A stretch of 64,000 nucleotides of DNA from Rhodococcus spelaei (GCF_006704125.1 NZ_VIGH01000005.1:62001-126000); one strand, 5' to 3'. Counted from the first letter of the stretch, positions 37,701 through 46,469 are shown. The notes: a model not told the origin generated them from the letters alone. Numbers and translations are program-made.

Positions 37701-38115
37701 GGACAACCCCGATCCGTTCGGCTTGATCCTGGCGGCAGCTGCGGTGGCGGCGCACGTGCTCGCCGGTCGCATCGGCGGGATCGTCGACCGGGTGGATGCG
37801 TTCGTGCGGACCGCCGTGTTGCGACTCGGAGCCGACGGTTATGCGGACCTGCCGCAGACCGGCGGCGTCGCGTGCGCGGTGGGCAGCTTCGACATTGCGA
37901 CCGGCCGGGACCCGGACGGCGGGTTGCGGCTGGTGGTGCTGGCGACCAGAGTGGCTGCCCGCCAGGATTTTCCGTCGATGCAGTGGTCGCGGCACCTGGA
38001 TGCGGCGGAAGCGGCGCTCGGCGCGGAGCGGGTGGAGGCCGCACTCGCCTCGGTCGCGCGGATGCCCCGACGCGTGGCGCGCGACGAGATTTTCGCCGCG
38101 CTCCACTCACGCTGA
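34762..38115 (+). CDS. AfsR/BTAD-family ATPase transcriptional regulator
   Basis: A 1117-residue STAND-type regulator. Order: OmpR-like winged helix (about 10-95), bacterial transcriptional activator domain (about 100-255), NB-ARC-like ATPase with Walker A GPGGTGKT at 328-335 and Walker B LLILDNCEH near residue 413, then a long helical TPR-like half. Such proteins activate secondary-metabolite or export genes on ligand and ATP binding. The neighbours are a DrrAB-type exporter and a methyltransferase-TetR pair, plausible targets. The GTG at 34762 gives a normal DNA-binding domain. No phosphorylation domain is seen. Confidence 0.88.
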   Translation: MHPVTSVSAATAPAGPPIEVALLGEVSTRREGVLVPLPGARARSLLVALARRPGGSRSAQALIEDVWGENPPRSPLNALHTQISRLRAALPEGTIEMGPAGYRLDLGRGQVDLTFARMLEQQAAQLHAEGDHRGAVVKAQQARALWRGEPGADLPPGEPARELADEASARLAGLDAVELAALVAAGELRLALPLARSSVERAPLDEQSHGQLMVVLHGLGRSNEALEVFAGLRARLADRLGTDPSPRLVELNAAVLTGGAPRSDAATVVNPVPGQLDHGAAGPDRPGTRPLPSALGLRAAPNALLGRDGDLDAIEELLTTSRAVTVLGPGGTGKTRVAHALGSRVAERIPVVLVELASLRSGGDVVAAISGTLGLSEAELTPGSGLTRARLHDARDRLREALSARRSLLILDNCEHLVDDVAEVVADLVAASENLTVLATSRAPMAITAEAVYPLPPLVIDEAGSPATELFRTRALAVRPAAQLDPGEVARLCRTLDGLPLAIELAAARVRTMSVQEINARLTDRFSLLRSGDRTSPERHRTLRAVIEWSWNLLEPAQQAALRRLCRFPAGFTLAAAAEVAQWGQVTDIDAALDGLVNQSLLAVVEGSDSPGLRYHMLETVREFGEEQLAAAGEADEVGARTLAWAEAFCRDAVRDFLSGDQVATSLRVEAEHDNLLAVLRHALSTGEGRAALTVFPVLGTTWTIRGAHSEVIAFAPRMLEVDPRRFGPELPGNFLTLTYLVICGHTAFAGVSRALAVMRIRLRAILASHTDIDQTLRMAASLMVMPVSGKGLARTLARGVRSPDPGARSAAYMARANLRENSGDLYGSGSDGRQALALAEATGDVWGLAMVLQHLGSLAGQSARYDEAVGYYRRAAELLWDLHAYEESTTLRSYIGAALVGAGRVDEARRELDAGGSAADEVALTVGGERVSFGIGDANQSTAALAAAAAEVALAVGDVEAGLRGYNHAVELLGWENAGDNPDPFGLILAAAAVAAHVLAGRIGGIVDRVDAFVRTAVLRLGADGYADLPQTGGVACAVGSFDIATGRDPDGGLRLVVLATRVAARQDFPSMQWSRHLDAAEAALGAERVEAALASVARMPRRVARDEIFAALHSR

Positions 38116-38156
38116 CGCGTGCGAGGCTGACGGGACCGGTGGTGGCTGACGCCACT

Positions 38157-38196
38157 GTGCGCGCGTTTCACCCCAACCGGGGTGAAACGCGCGCAC
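38157..38196. terminator. Perfect 18-bp bidirectional hairpin
   Basis: Arms 38157-38174 (GTGCGCGCGTTTCACCCC) and 38179-38196 pair without mismatch around a 4-nt loop AACC. It lies between the convergent ends of the AfsR-like regulator (38115) and the DrrB-like permease (38214), so it can end both transcripts. Confidence 0.85.
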
Positions 38197-38213
38197 GGGC
38201 GGCGCAGCCGCGA

Positions 38214-39043
38214 CTACGCCTCGCGCATGTAGGCGCGGACAGTCAGCGGCGCCATCACGGCGATGATGACGGCGGCGCCGAGCAGTGACCACACCACGTG
38301 GATGCCGAAGTGACCGTCGTTGACGAGTTCACGGACCGCGGTCACCAGGTGCGAGACCGGGTTGACCTTGACGAAGGCCTGCATCCAGCCGGGCATGGTG
38401 TCGGCGGGGACGAAGGCGTTGGACATGAAGGTGAGCGGGAACAGGACCAGCATCGAGATGCCCTGTACCGCAGAGGCCTTGTTCATCAGCACACCCATCA
38501 ACGCGAAGATCCAGCTGATCGCGAAGGCGCACACCATCACCAGCAGGCCGGCCGCGACGATGCCGACCACGCCGCCCTGCGGGCGGTAACCGATCGCCAT
38601 GCCCATCGCGAAGGTGATGGTGGTGGCGATGGCGTAGCGAACCACGTCGGACAGCAGCGCCCCCGCGAGCGGTGAGATGCGTGCGATGGGAAGGGATCTG
38701 AAGCGGTCGAACACGCCCTTGTCCATGTCCTCCCGCAACTGGGTGCCCGTGACGATGGAGGCGGTGACGACGGTCTGCACGAGAATGCCGGGGATGATGA
38801 TAGGCAGGTACGACTTGACGTCGCCGGAGACCGCGCCGCCGAAGATGTAGGTGAACATCACCGTGAAGATCAGCGGCTGGATCACCACGTCGAACAGTTG
38901 CTCGGGGTTGTACTTGAGCTTGAGCAGTCCGCGGTACGCCATGGTCAGCGAGTTCGAGACGGACTGGCTCAGGCTGATCGAGCGCATGAAGGGCGGCGAG
39001 CTGGGGTGTGCGGCCCTGGTCTCGGGTGCGAGGGTGGTGGTGG

Positions 39044-39047
<4 letters not shown>
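38214..39047 (-). CDS. ABC-2 exporter permease, DrrB-like
   Basis: A 277-residue ABC-2 permease with six helices. LREDMDKGVFDRFRSLPIARISPLAGALLSDVVRY is the ABC-2 central motif (key part KGVFDRFRSLPIA), as in daunorubicin-type DrrB. The ATG at 39047 overlaps the ATPase stop (ATGA), so the two are coupled. It exports an unknown drug-like compound or lipid. Confidence 0.88.
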
Positions 39048-40042
<995 letters not shown>

Positions 40043-40122
40043 GTGTGTGTCCTCTCGGATCGGTGTTGTCACCACCTTGCGGCCCGCCACTTGCATGCCC
40101 CTTGCGCCGTGCATGCGCGCTG

Positions 40123-40151
40123 TTGACAGGGCGAGAGGCGAGCCACATTAT
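40123..40151 (+). promoter_or_regulatory. Near-consensus promoter of methyltransferase-TetR operon
   Basis: TTGACA (40123-40128), a 17-bp spacer and CATTAT (40146-40151) form one of the best sigma-70-like promoters in the window. The -10 overlaps the start of the operator array. The ribosome site GAGGAGGG precedes the ATG at 40195. Confidence 0.7.
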
Positions 40152-40182
40152 GAACATGTGTTCATGAATGGTCATTCATAAT
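40147..40182. promoter_or_regulatory. Operator array with nested ATGAA/TTCAT repeats
   Basis: Two 16-bp palindromes, ATGAACA-TG-TGTTCAT (40150-40165) and ATGAATG-GT-CATTCAT (40164-40179), overlap by 2 bp, and outer arms ATTATGAA (40147-40154) and TTCATAAT (40175-40182) close a 36-bp symmetric block. It lies over the -10 and start of the methyltransferase promoter and 105 bp from the DrrA start, so one regulator could serve both directions. Confidence 0.7.
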
Positions 40183-40194
40183 GAGGAGGGTTCG

Positions 40195-41028
40195 ATGGAC
40201 GCGATCGTCAACACCGCACAGGCCGAGGCCTGGAATGGCTACGAGGGTGACCACTGGGCCGCCAATCAGGACCGGTACGACCAGGTCAACATCGGTTTCA
40301 ACGACGCCTTGCTGGCCGCGGCCGCGCCCGGGGAGCGCGACCGCGTCCTCGATGTCGGCTGCGGAAACGGGCAGACCGCCCGGCTCGCCGCCCGGGCTGC
40401 GGCGGGCGGTCACACGACCGGTCTGGACCTGTCGGAGCCGATGCTGGCGCGGGCGCGCGCAACCGCGCAGGCGGAGGGGATCGGGAACGTCTCGTTCGTC
40501 CGCGGGGATGCGCAGGTGTACCCCTTCGTCGACGCCGAGTTCGACGTCGCCCTCAGCCGGTTCGGCATCATGTTCTTCGCCGATCCGGTCGCCGCGTTCG
40601 CGAACATCCGACGTGCGCTGCGGCCGGGCGGCCGGATCGCTTTCCTGAGCATGCGCGGCCTGCGCGACGACCTCGGCACCGTGCTCGGCGCGGTTGCGGA
40701 CCTCCTGCCCTGGCGGCCGGACGAGTCGCACACCGGACCGACCTCGCTGGCCGACCCCGCGCGTATCGAGGAGGTGCTCGCCGCGGCCGGGTTCGACTCC
40801 GTGCGGGTGACCCCGGCGTCGGCCGAGCAGGTGTGGGGTCGCGACGCCGTCGACGCCGCCGAGTTCCTCGGCAACTGGGGGCCGGTCCGGTTCGCGCTGC
40901 GCGAGGCCGACGCCGCCGCGACCGACCGGCTGCGCCGCGCGCTCACCGCTGCGCTGCGGCCGTTCGAGCGTGACGACGCGGTCCGGCTGCGCGGCACCGC
41001 CTGGCTGGTGCAGGCGGTGCGGCCCTGA
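40195..41028 (+). CDS. Class I SAM-dependent methyltransferase
   Basis: A 277-residue Methyltransf_11-type enzyme. VLDVGCGNGQTA near residue 52 is the SAM loop, and ALSRFGIMFFADP near residue 122 follows the family pattern. The ATG at 40195 has a strong ribosome site and was chosen over a GTG at 40168 inside the operator. The substrate may be the compound exported by the divergent DrrAB pair, as tailoring or self-protection; this is inference. Confidence 0.85.
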   Translation: MDAIVNTAQAEAWNGYEGDHWAANQDRYDQVNIGFNDALLAAAAPGERDRVLDVGCGNGQTARLAARAAAGGHTTGLDLSEPMLARARATAQAEGIGNVSFVRGDAQVYPFVDAEFDVALSRFGIMFFADPVAAFANIRRALRPGGRIAFLSMRGLRDDLGTVLGAVADLLPWRPDESHTGPTSLADPARIEEVLAAAGFDSVRVTPASAEQVWGRDAVDAAEFLGNWGPVRFALREADAAATDRLRRALTAALRPFERDDAVRLRGTAWLVQAVRP

Positions 41029-41034
41029 CTCCGA

Positions 41035-41061
41035 CGTAGGCAGCCCGAGGCGCAGCCTACG
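41035..41061. promoter_or_regulatory. 7-bp inverted repeat over TetR gene -10
   Basis: CGTAGGC (41035-41041) and GCCTACG (41055-41061) are perfect arms 13 nt apart. The right arm overlaps TACGAT (41058-41063), a -10 that lies 8 nt before the TetR ATG. It looks like a second, local operator for autoregulation of the TetR gene. Confidence 0.5.
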
Positions 41062-41071
41062 ATTGACCGCG

Positions 41072-41692
41072 ATGTCACCGAGAAGAGCGGCCGCCGTACC
41101 CGGCGACGCGAGCCTGCGCGAACACCTGATCGCGGCCGCCGAGCGATTGATCGCGCGGCGCGGCACCGCCGGCGTGACGGTCCGCGACATCGCCCGGGAG
41201 GCCGAGGTCGCGGACGGGGTGCTCTACAACCACTTCGCGAACAAGGAGGAGCTCCTCGCGCTCGGACTCGGCGCGCACGTGCGCGCGGTCGAGGCGGGCC
41301 TCGTGGGTGCGGTGCCCACGGCCGGAGCCGGCGTCGTCGCGGAGAACCTGCGGACGCTGGTGCGTCGCGGCTTCGCCCTGCACCGCGCGATCCTGCCCGC
41401 CTTCGCCGGGGCGCTGGCTCAGCCGAAGGTGTTGTCCGCGTATGCATCCGGCGAAGGCGACGTGCCGTCGTTGCGGGTGGTCCTTGCCGACTACCTGCGC
41501 GGCGAGCGCGAGCTCGGGAGGGTGGACCGCGGCGCCGACGTCGACGCCGCGGTGGCGATGATCAGCGGTGCGTGGCACGACCTCGTCCTGCGCGGCCTGC
41601 TGCGCGGTGAGCAGCCCCTGCCCGAGGAACCGGGCGACGAGCAGGTCGGCGCGCTGGTGACCACGGTGCTGCGCGGTATCGGGCCCCGCTGA
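41072..41692 (+). CDS. TetR-family regulator
   Basis: A 206-residue repressor. The N-terminal HTH is GVTVRDIAREAEVADGVLYNHFANKEELL (key part VADGVLYNHFANKEEL), and the remainder is a helical ligand domain of no known specificity. The ATG at 41072 gives a normal TetR length. It sits 43 nt after the methyltransferase, and operator-like sites flank both genes, so it probably controls them and the divergent exporter. Confidence 0.88.
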   Translation: MSPRRAAAVPGDASLREHLIAAAERLIARRGTAGVTVRDIAREAEVADGVLYNHFANKEELLALGLGAHVRAVEAGLVGAVPTAGAGVVAENLRTLVRRGFALHRAILPAFAGALAQPKVLSAYASGEGDVPSLRVVLADYLRGERELGRVDRGADVDAAVAMISGAWHDLVLRGLLRGEQPLPEEPGDEQVGALVTTVLRGIGPR

Positions 41693-41762
41693 CAGATCGA
41701 ACGGGAACCCGCGGCTCGTCCCAGGATCGACGGCGAACCGTCAGTTCCCGCTCAGCCCTTGG

Positions 41763-42920
41763 TCATCGGGGCGCGGACAACCTCGCGGCCAGTGCTCGGC
41801 GGTCCACCTTGCCGGGCCCGCGCACCGGCAGCGCGTCGAGCAGGTGCAGCTCGCGCGGTGCCGCGGTCGGGTCGAGGGTGGCCTCGACGTGTGCGCGCAG
41901 TTCGGCAAGTGTCGGCGTGGCGCCCGGCGTGGGCACCACCGCCACGACCACCCTCTGGCCCAACCGGGGGTCCGGTAGTCCGACCACCGCGCACTCCGCG
42001 ACCGCGGGATGACCGGCCAGCGCAGCCTCGACCACCTGCGGGACCACGGTCAGCCCGCCGGTGGAGATCGCCTCGTCGAGCCGGCCCAGGACGCGCAGCA
42101 CCCCGTCGGTCACGGTGCCGGAGTCGTCGGTGCGGAACCAGCCAGGCTCCGCGAACGCAGGATGGTCGGGGAGCCTGCGGTATCCCGAGGCCAGCACCGG
42201 ACCGCCGAGCAGCACCCTGGCGTCCTCCGCGATCCGCACCCGCACCCCGTCCAGGGGCACGCCGTCGTACACGCAGCCGCCGCACGTTTCACTCATCCCG
42301 TAGGTGCGCACCACCGTGATGCCCGCGGCGACGGCGCGGGCGAGCACCGGTGCGGGCGTGGCGGCCCCGCCGAGCAGGACGGCGTCGAGTTCGGCGAGCG
42401 CCGCGGTCGCACCGGGATGGTCGAGGGCCTTGACCAGCTGGGTTGGCACCAGCGAGGTGTACCGCCGCGGTCCGGTCATCGTCGCGACCGCCGCGGGCAG
42501 TGCGGCTGGATCGAAACCCCGTGCCACGTCGACGATTACCGGTTCGGTGCCCGCGAGGAGGCCGCGCAGCAGGACCTGCAGCCCGGCGATGTGATGCGGC
42601 GGCAGCGCCAACAGCCACGATCCGGGTCCGCCGACCCGGGCGTGGGTGGCCTCGCCGCTGGCTCGCAGCGCGGCAGCGGTGAGCATGGCGCCCTTGGGGA
42701 TTCCGGTGGTTCCGGACGTCGCGACGACCAGTGCGATCGAGTCGTCGATCGGTTCGCCGGGGCGCAGCGCGTCGGTCAGTCGGGCGATCTCGCGGCCGTC
42801 GCCCGCGGGCACGGGCAGCAGGGCCTCGCCACCGCCGGACAGTGCGCGATCGAGCATCGGGAGAGCCTCGGCGGCCGCCGGACCGGACGGGACGGGCAGG
42901 GTCTGCAGTAGGCCGGGCAC
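41763..42920 (-). CDS. menE: o-Succinylbenzoate--CoA ligase
   Basis: A 385-residue AMP-forming ligase that makes succinylbenzoyl-CoA in menaquinone synthesis. The ATP loop is VVATSGTTGIPKGAML, followed by the adenylation motif YGMSETCGGCVYD and the hinge RLDEAISTGG; the catalytic lysine is in GPGKVDRRAL. It is shorter than most ligases at the N-terminus, as in mycobacterial MenE. The GTG at 42920 lies 4 nt after the marR stop, and a shared transcript is likely. Confidence 0.9.
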   Translation of the reverse strand: MPGLLQTLPVPSGPAAAEALPMLDRALSGGGEALLPVPAGDGREIARLTDALRPGEPIDDSIALVVATSGTTGIPKGAMLTAAALRASGEATHARVGGPGSWLLALPPHHIAGLQVLLRGLLAGTEPVIVDVARGFDPAALPAAVATMTGPRRYTSLVPTQLVKALDHPGATAALAELDAVLLGGAATPAPVLARAVAAGITVVRTYGMSETCGGCVYDGVPLDGVRVRIAEDARVLLGGPVLASGYRRLPDHPAFAEPGWFRTDDSGTVTDGVLRVLGRLDEAISTGGLTVVPQVVEAALAGHPAVAECAVVGLPDPRLGQRVVVAVVPTPGATPTLAELRAHVEATLDPTAAPRELHLLDALPVRGPGKVDRRALAARLSAPR

Positions 42921-42924
42921 CGCC

Positions 42925-43380
42925 TCAGTCCTCCGTGCACTCGCGACGGTCGGTGGCCGAGACCCGCTCGAGCAGGTTGCGCAGCGCGGCCCGGTCGGGC
43001 CCGGAGAGGGCGGAGAACAGTTCACGTTCCGCCTCGTCGAGCGCCGTGTCCATCGCCCGGAGCGTCGCCGTGCCGGACTCGGTGAGTTCCACGATGTGGC
43101 GGCGCCGGTCGGCCGGATCGCGCCGGCGTTCGAGTTGTCCGTCGCGCTCGAGATCGTTGAGGATCGCGACGAGCTGGCTGGGGTCGACCTCGAGGGTGTC
43201 GGCGAGCCCACGCTGACTCATCGGTCCGGAGCCGAGATGCAGCAACGTCAGGGCGTGGCGCGGGGACAAGCCGGCGACTGCGAGGGCGCCGCGGATCCGG
43301 GCGCTGGTGGCCTCGCCGCGCAGGGCGAGCAGGAACCCGAGGCGGTCGGTGGGGGCGCCGGGGTCAGGTACTGCTCGCAT
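42925..43380 (-). CDS. MarR-family regulator linked to menE
   Basis: A 151-residue MarR protein with the winged helix (PMSQRGLADTLEVDPSQLVAILNDLE) and the basic wing DPADRRRH at 88-95. It is the first gene of a short operon with menE and is divergent from a DoxX-like gene over a 9-bp palindrome, so it probably represses both. Redox-active quinones or phenolics are candidate ligands, by analogy only. Confidence 0.88.
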   Translation of the reverse strand: MRAVPDPGAPTDRLGFLLALRGEATSARIRGALAVAGLSPRHALTLLHLGSGPMSQRGLADTLEVDPSQLVAILNDLERDGQLERRRDPADRRRHIVELTESGTATLRAMDTALDEAERELFSALSGPDRAALRNLLERVSATDRRECTED

Positions 43381-43419
43381 CCCACCACCGTATCAGCGGA
43401 AGAATTGTGGAAGTGAAAG

Positions 43420-43443
43420 AATCGTTGATAGCTTTCAACGATT
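43420..43443. promoter_or_regulatory. 9-bp inverted repeat, probable MarR operator
   Basis: AATCGTTGA (43420-43428) and TCAACGATT (43435-43443) pair perfectly around a 6-nt spacer in the 91-nt spacer between marR and the DoxX-like gene. TATCAT at 43454-43459 may be the -10 for the DoxX-like gene. Confidence 0.75.
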
Positions 43444-43471
43444 GTTTCGCACATATCATTGGAGTCAAGAC

Positions 43472-43819
43472 ATGTTCATTGCCTACGCCGTCGTCGCCGT
43501 GATCCTGGCCCTCGCGGTCAGCGGTTCCGCCTACGCCGACATCACGCGCAACCAGAAACTGGTCGAGGGTCTGACCGGACTCGGCGTCCCCGAGGCATGG
43601 ATCCCGCGCCTCGGCGTGGTCAAGTTGGCCGGTGCGCTCGGACTGCTCGTCGGACTCGCGATCCCGGCGATCGGTATCGCGGCGGCGATCGGCCTGATCC
43701 TGTACTTCGTCAGCGCCGTCGCCGCGCACCTGCGGGCGGGTGACCACGCGATCGCGCCGCCGGCGATGCTCGGCCTGATCGCAGTCGCCGCGCTGGTGCT
43801 GCGCATCCTCTCGATGTGA
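43472..43819 (+). CDS. DoxX-like membrane protein
   Basis: A 115-residue protein with four helices, in the DoxX/DoxD-like family (LGVPEAWIPRLGVVKLAGALGLLVGL; key part RLGVVKLAGALGL). Related proteins are thought to take part in thiol or quinone redox at the membrane. The ATG at 43472 has GGAG upstream; an earlier start would lie over marR. It is divergent from marR-menE. Confidence 0.75.
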   Translation: MFIAYAVVAVILALAVSGSAYADITRNQKLVEGLTGLGVPEAWIPRLGVVKLAGALGLLVGLAIPAIGIAAAIGLILYFVSAVAAHLRAGDHAIAPPAMLGLIAVAALVLRILSM

Positions 43820-43832
43820 CCCGCTCCCCGCT

Positions 43833-43879
43833 GACACTGATACCCCCGGCACAGCTGCGGCGGCGGGGGTATCAGTGTC
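43833..43879. terminator. 16-bp hairpin between DoxX-like and DUF3349 genes
   Basis: GACACTGATACCCCCG (43833-43848) pairs with 43864-43879 around a 15-nt loop. It lies between convergent stops at 43819 and 43896, so it can serve both. Confidence 0.8.
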
Positions 43880-43895
43880 GAGGGGGCGGGTGACG

Positions 43896-44201
43896 CTACG
43901 TCGGGTTCGTCGGATCGTCGAGCGGCCAACCACCCGCCGCGAGGTGAGCCCGGACCCGTTCCACGTCGGACTCGAGCGGCATCTCGTCGGTCACCTTGGT
44001 GATCAGCACGCCGATGTCGATCCTGTCGATGTGCGAGGAGGCCTGGTTCATCAGTGCATCGGTGACGGTGCGGACCTCGTCGTCGGAGAGCCGGCGTCGC
44101 AGCAGCGCGATCAGCGGAATGTAGTCCTGTTCGGGCACACCGTTGGGATACCCGGCGCGCAACCAGCCGAGTATCGAGGTGAGAAGCGGAGGAAGGGCCA
44201 C
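43896..44201 (-). CDS. DUF3349 protein, downstream copy
   Basis: A 101-residue helical protein. LGWLRAGYPNGVPEQDYIPLIALLRRRL is the family core (key part GWLRAGYPNGVPEQDYIPL), as in M. tuberculosis Rv0543c. Function unknown. The GTG at 44201 has GAAGGGA upstream. It lies 14 nt after the upstream paralogue. Confidence 0.8.
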   Translation of the reverse strand: MALPPLLTSILGWLRAGYPNGVPEQDYIPLIALLRRRLSDDEVRTVTDALMNQASSHIDRIDIGVLITKVTDEMPLESDVERVRAHLAAGGWPLDDPTNPT

Positions 44202-44215
44202 GGGTGCTGTCCCTT

Positions 44216-44575
44216 CTACTTCGCCGGGTCGGAATCGGTCGGCGGTTCGGGGTCGACCAGCGGGGACGGGTCCGCGAGCGGCCAGCCGGCGGCGGCGAGC
44301 ACCGAGGCCACCCGCGCGATGTCGCCGTCCGACGGCGCACTGCGGGTCGTCTGCTCGATCAGCTCGCCGATCTCGTTCCGGGTGATCACGGGGTCCTGGC
44401 CCTCGCCGCGGGCCTCGGCGAGCGCAACGGCGACGTCCTTGATCTGCTCGGCGCTCAGCTTCCGGTGCAGCAGGGCGACGAGCGGGATCCGGTCCTTGGG
44501 TGGGACGCCCTGGGGGTAGCCGGCGCGCAGCCACTTGATGACCGACAGTGGAAACGACGGTTTGGCGCTGGTCAC
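44216..44575 (-). CDS. DUF3349 protein, upstream copy
   Basis: A 119-residue paralogue of the next gene, sharing IKWLRAGYPQGVP, RIPLVALLHRKLS and AAAGWPLADP. A proline- and acid-rich tail is unique to this copy. The GTG at 44575 has AGAGG upstream. A tandem duplication in this place is likely. Confidence 0.8.
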   Translation of the reverse strand: MTSAKPSFPLSVIKWLRAGYPQGVPPKDRIPLVALLHRKLSAEQIKDVAVALAEARGEGQDPVITRNEIGELIEQTTRSAPSDGDIARVASVLAAAGWPLADPSPLVDPEPPTDSDPAK

Positions 44576-44639
44576 AAACGTTGCCTCTCGACTCCGGGGC
44601 CGATGTCAGAACAGTTCGACGGGTGGAACGGTTCGAACG

Positions 44640-44921
44640 TTAGAACAGTTCGATGCCGAAAGTGTTGCCGAGGAAGTCCGACATGATGAACAGGATGCCG
44701 GTCACGATGGCGATCACCACGACGGCGAAGCAGGTCACCGCTCCGGCCACGGCGAGCGGACTGCGGGTGGTGGTTGCGCTGCCCGCCTCGGTGGTCGCGG
44801 TCGTGCCCGACCCGAGCAGTCGCAGTCCGAAGGCGAACAGGGCGGGAAGTCCGGCGCCGAGGAGGAGGCCGACCAGGACCACCTGCCACAGCGAATCGAG
44901 TGTTTTCGTCAGCAGATCCAT
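44640..44921 (-). CDS. Small membrane protein after pit
   Basis: A 93-residue protein with two helices (about 10-35 and 55-80). It begins 2 nt after the Pit stop, so it is part of that operon, like M. tuberculosis Rv0544c beside pitA. A role in phosphate transport is possible but not shown. Confidence 0.65.
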   Translation of the reverse strand: MDLLTKTLDSLWQVVLVGLLLGAGLPALFAFGLRLLGSGTTATTEAGSATTTRSPLAVAGAVTCFAVVVIAIVTGILFIMSDFLGNTFGIELF

Positions 44922-44923
44922 AC

Positions 44924-46168
44924 TCAGGCCTTCACGTTGCTGGACCGCTCGACCCGCGCCGCGGCCGGGGCCGGTGCGGGAGCGGGGGCCGGGGCGGCGG
45001 GGGGAGCGGGGATCTCGGCGGCGACGTCGGCGGGCTCGAGCCCACCGGCCCAGTCGGCGTTGACGTTGCTCGGATCGATCGGTTGACGCCGCGAGCGGAC
45101 GTACATCAGGCCGGCCAGGACCAGCAGGATCGCGAACACCACCAGCACGCCGGGTAGTCCGCCGATCAGGTGGGCGATGCCCCAGCAGATCGCCCCGACG
45201 AGCGCCGCCGACGGCAGGGTGATCAGCCAGGCGACCGCCATCCGTCCGGCCACACCCCAGCGCACCTCGGCGCCGCGACGGCCGAGCCCGGTGCCCATGA
45301 TCGAGCCGGTCGCGACGTGGGTGGTCGACAGCGGCAGGCCGAGGTGGCTCGAGGTGAGGATGATCGCGGCCGAGGAGGCCTCGGCGGCCATGCCCTGCGG
45401 GGCTGCGATCTCGACCAGCCCCTTGCCGAGCGTGCGGATCACCCGCCACCCGCCGAGGTAGGTGCCGAGTGCGATGGCGACCGCGCAGCTGAGCTTGACC
45501 CAGAACGGCATCTCCGAGTCCGCCGTGATGGTGCCGTGCGCGACGAGCGCCAGGAAGATCACGCCCATCGTCTTCTGGGCGTCGTTGGTGCCGTGGGCGA
45601 GCGAGACCAGGGAGGCGGAACCGATCTGGCCGAGCCGGAACCCGGACTCCTTCGTGTCCTCACGCACCCCGGAGGTGATGCGGTAGATCAGCCAGGTGCC
45701 GCTGGCCGCGACCAGTCCGGCGACCACCGGCGCGAGGACCGCGGGGACGATCACCTTGCTCAGTACGCCCGACCACTCGACGCCGTTCATGCCGAGCGCG
45801 GCGATGGCCGCGCCGATCAGCCCACCGAACAGTGCGTGCGAGGAACTCGACGGGATGCCGAACAGCCACGTCGCCAGGTTCCAGATGATGCCGCCGACGA
45901 GTCCGGCGAACACGATGAACAGCAAGGCTTCACCGCTGACGGTGCCGAGGTTCACCACGCCCTTGGCGACGGTGGCGGCGACCTCGACTGACAGGAACGC
46001 GCCGACCAGGTTCAGCGTTGCGGACAGCGCCACCGCGACCTTCGGTCGAAGAGCCCCGGTCGCGATGGACGTTGCCATCGCGTTGCCGGTGTCGTGGAAG
46101 CCGTTGGTGAAGTCGAACCCGAGGGCTGTGACGACCACGACGAGAAGAACGATGAGTTCCGCGTTCAC
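44924..46168 (-). CDS. pit: Low-affinity inorganic phosphate transporter, Pit type
   Basis: A 414-residue membrane transporter with about ten helices. FDFTNGFHDTGNAMAT and the second copy SLAHGTNDAQKTMG are the paired family repeats with conserved Asn and Asp. The last 30 residues are an Ala-Pro tail (PAPAPAPAPAAA) that is not needed for transport and is unusual. The GTG at 46168 with AAGG upstream was preferred to 46240. It is the first gene of a unit with the small membrane protein. Confidence 0.92.
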   Translation of the reverse strand: MNAELIVLLVVVVTALGFDFTNGFHDTGNAMATSIATGALRPKVAVALSATLNLVGAFLSVEVAATVAKGVVNLGTVSGEALLFIVFAGLVGGIIWNLATWLFGIPSSSSHALFGGLIGAAIAALGMNGVEWSGVLSKVIVPAVLAPVVAGLVAASGTWLIYRITSGVREDTKESGFRLGQIGSASLVSLAHGTNDAQKTMGVIFLALVAHGTITADSEMPFWVKLSCAVAIALGTYLGGWRVIRTLGKGLVEIAAPQGMAAEASSAAIILTSSHLGLPLSTTHVATGSIMGTGLGRRGAEVRWGVAGRMAVAWLITLPSAALVGAICWGIAHLIGGLPGVLVVFAILLVLAGLMYVRSRRQPIDPSNVNADWAGGLEPADVAAEIPAPPAAPAPAPAPAPAAARVERSSNVKA

Positions 46169-46469
46169 AAGCCTTGATCTTCCGTTACGGCGGCGTAAAA
46201 GTCGAGTCAGTCCCCGCTGTTCGGGCGTGCTTTCCGGCACATGCCGCGCGTCAGCGTCCGGGCTCGCCCCGATATCCGGTGCGCAGGTCCGTTACCCCCT
46301 CCGATCCGGTGCGGATCGTCACAGGCTGAGATCGGTGTGGCGACCGTCACCGCGAGGTCTCACTGAGCGGGACATGTCGAATGCGGACTCGGCCGCGCTG
46401 ACTAGTTTCCCCGCATCGAGTGACGCAGAACACGTCTCTCGACCGCACGAAGAAATGGAGACACCGAAC
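46169..46469. other. 301-nt divergent intergenic region, pit / ABC binding protein
   Basis: No gene is seen. TTACG (46185-46189) and CGTAA (46194-46198) form a perfect inverted repeat 17-30 nt ahead of the pit start. TAGTTT at 46402-46407 could be a -10 for the binding-protein gene, with no clear -35. Two-component PhoP-type boxes were not recognised. Confidence 0.4.

Noticed and set aside
40147-40182. The nested repeats as an attachment site or transposon end
   Set aside because: No integrase or transposase is near, and the block lies exactly over a promoter between divergent genes.
46270-46340. CTGAGA text as a possible TPP riboswitch
   Set aside because: Only the short sequence resembles the motif; the paired stems and the second conserved strand were not found.
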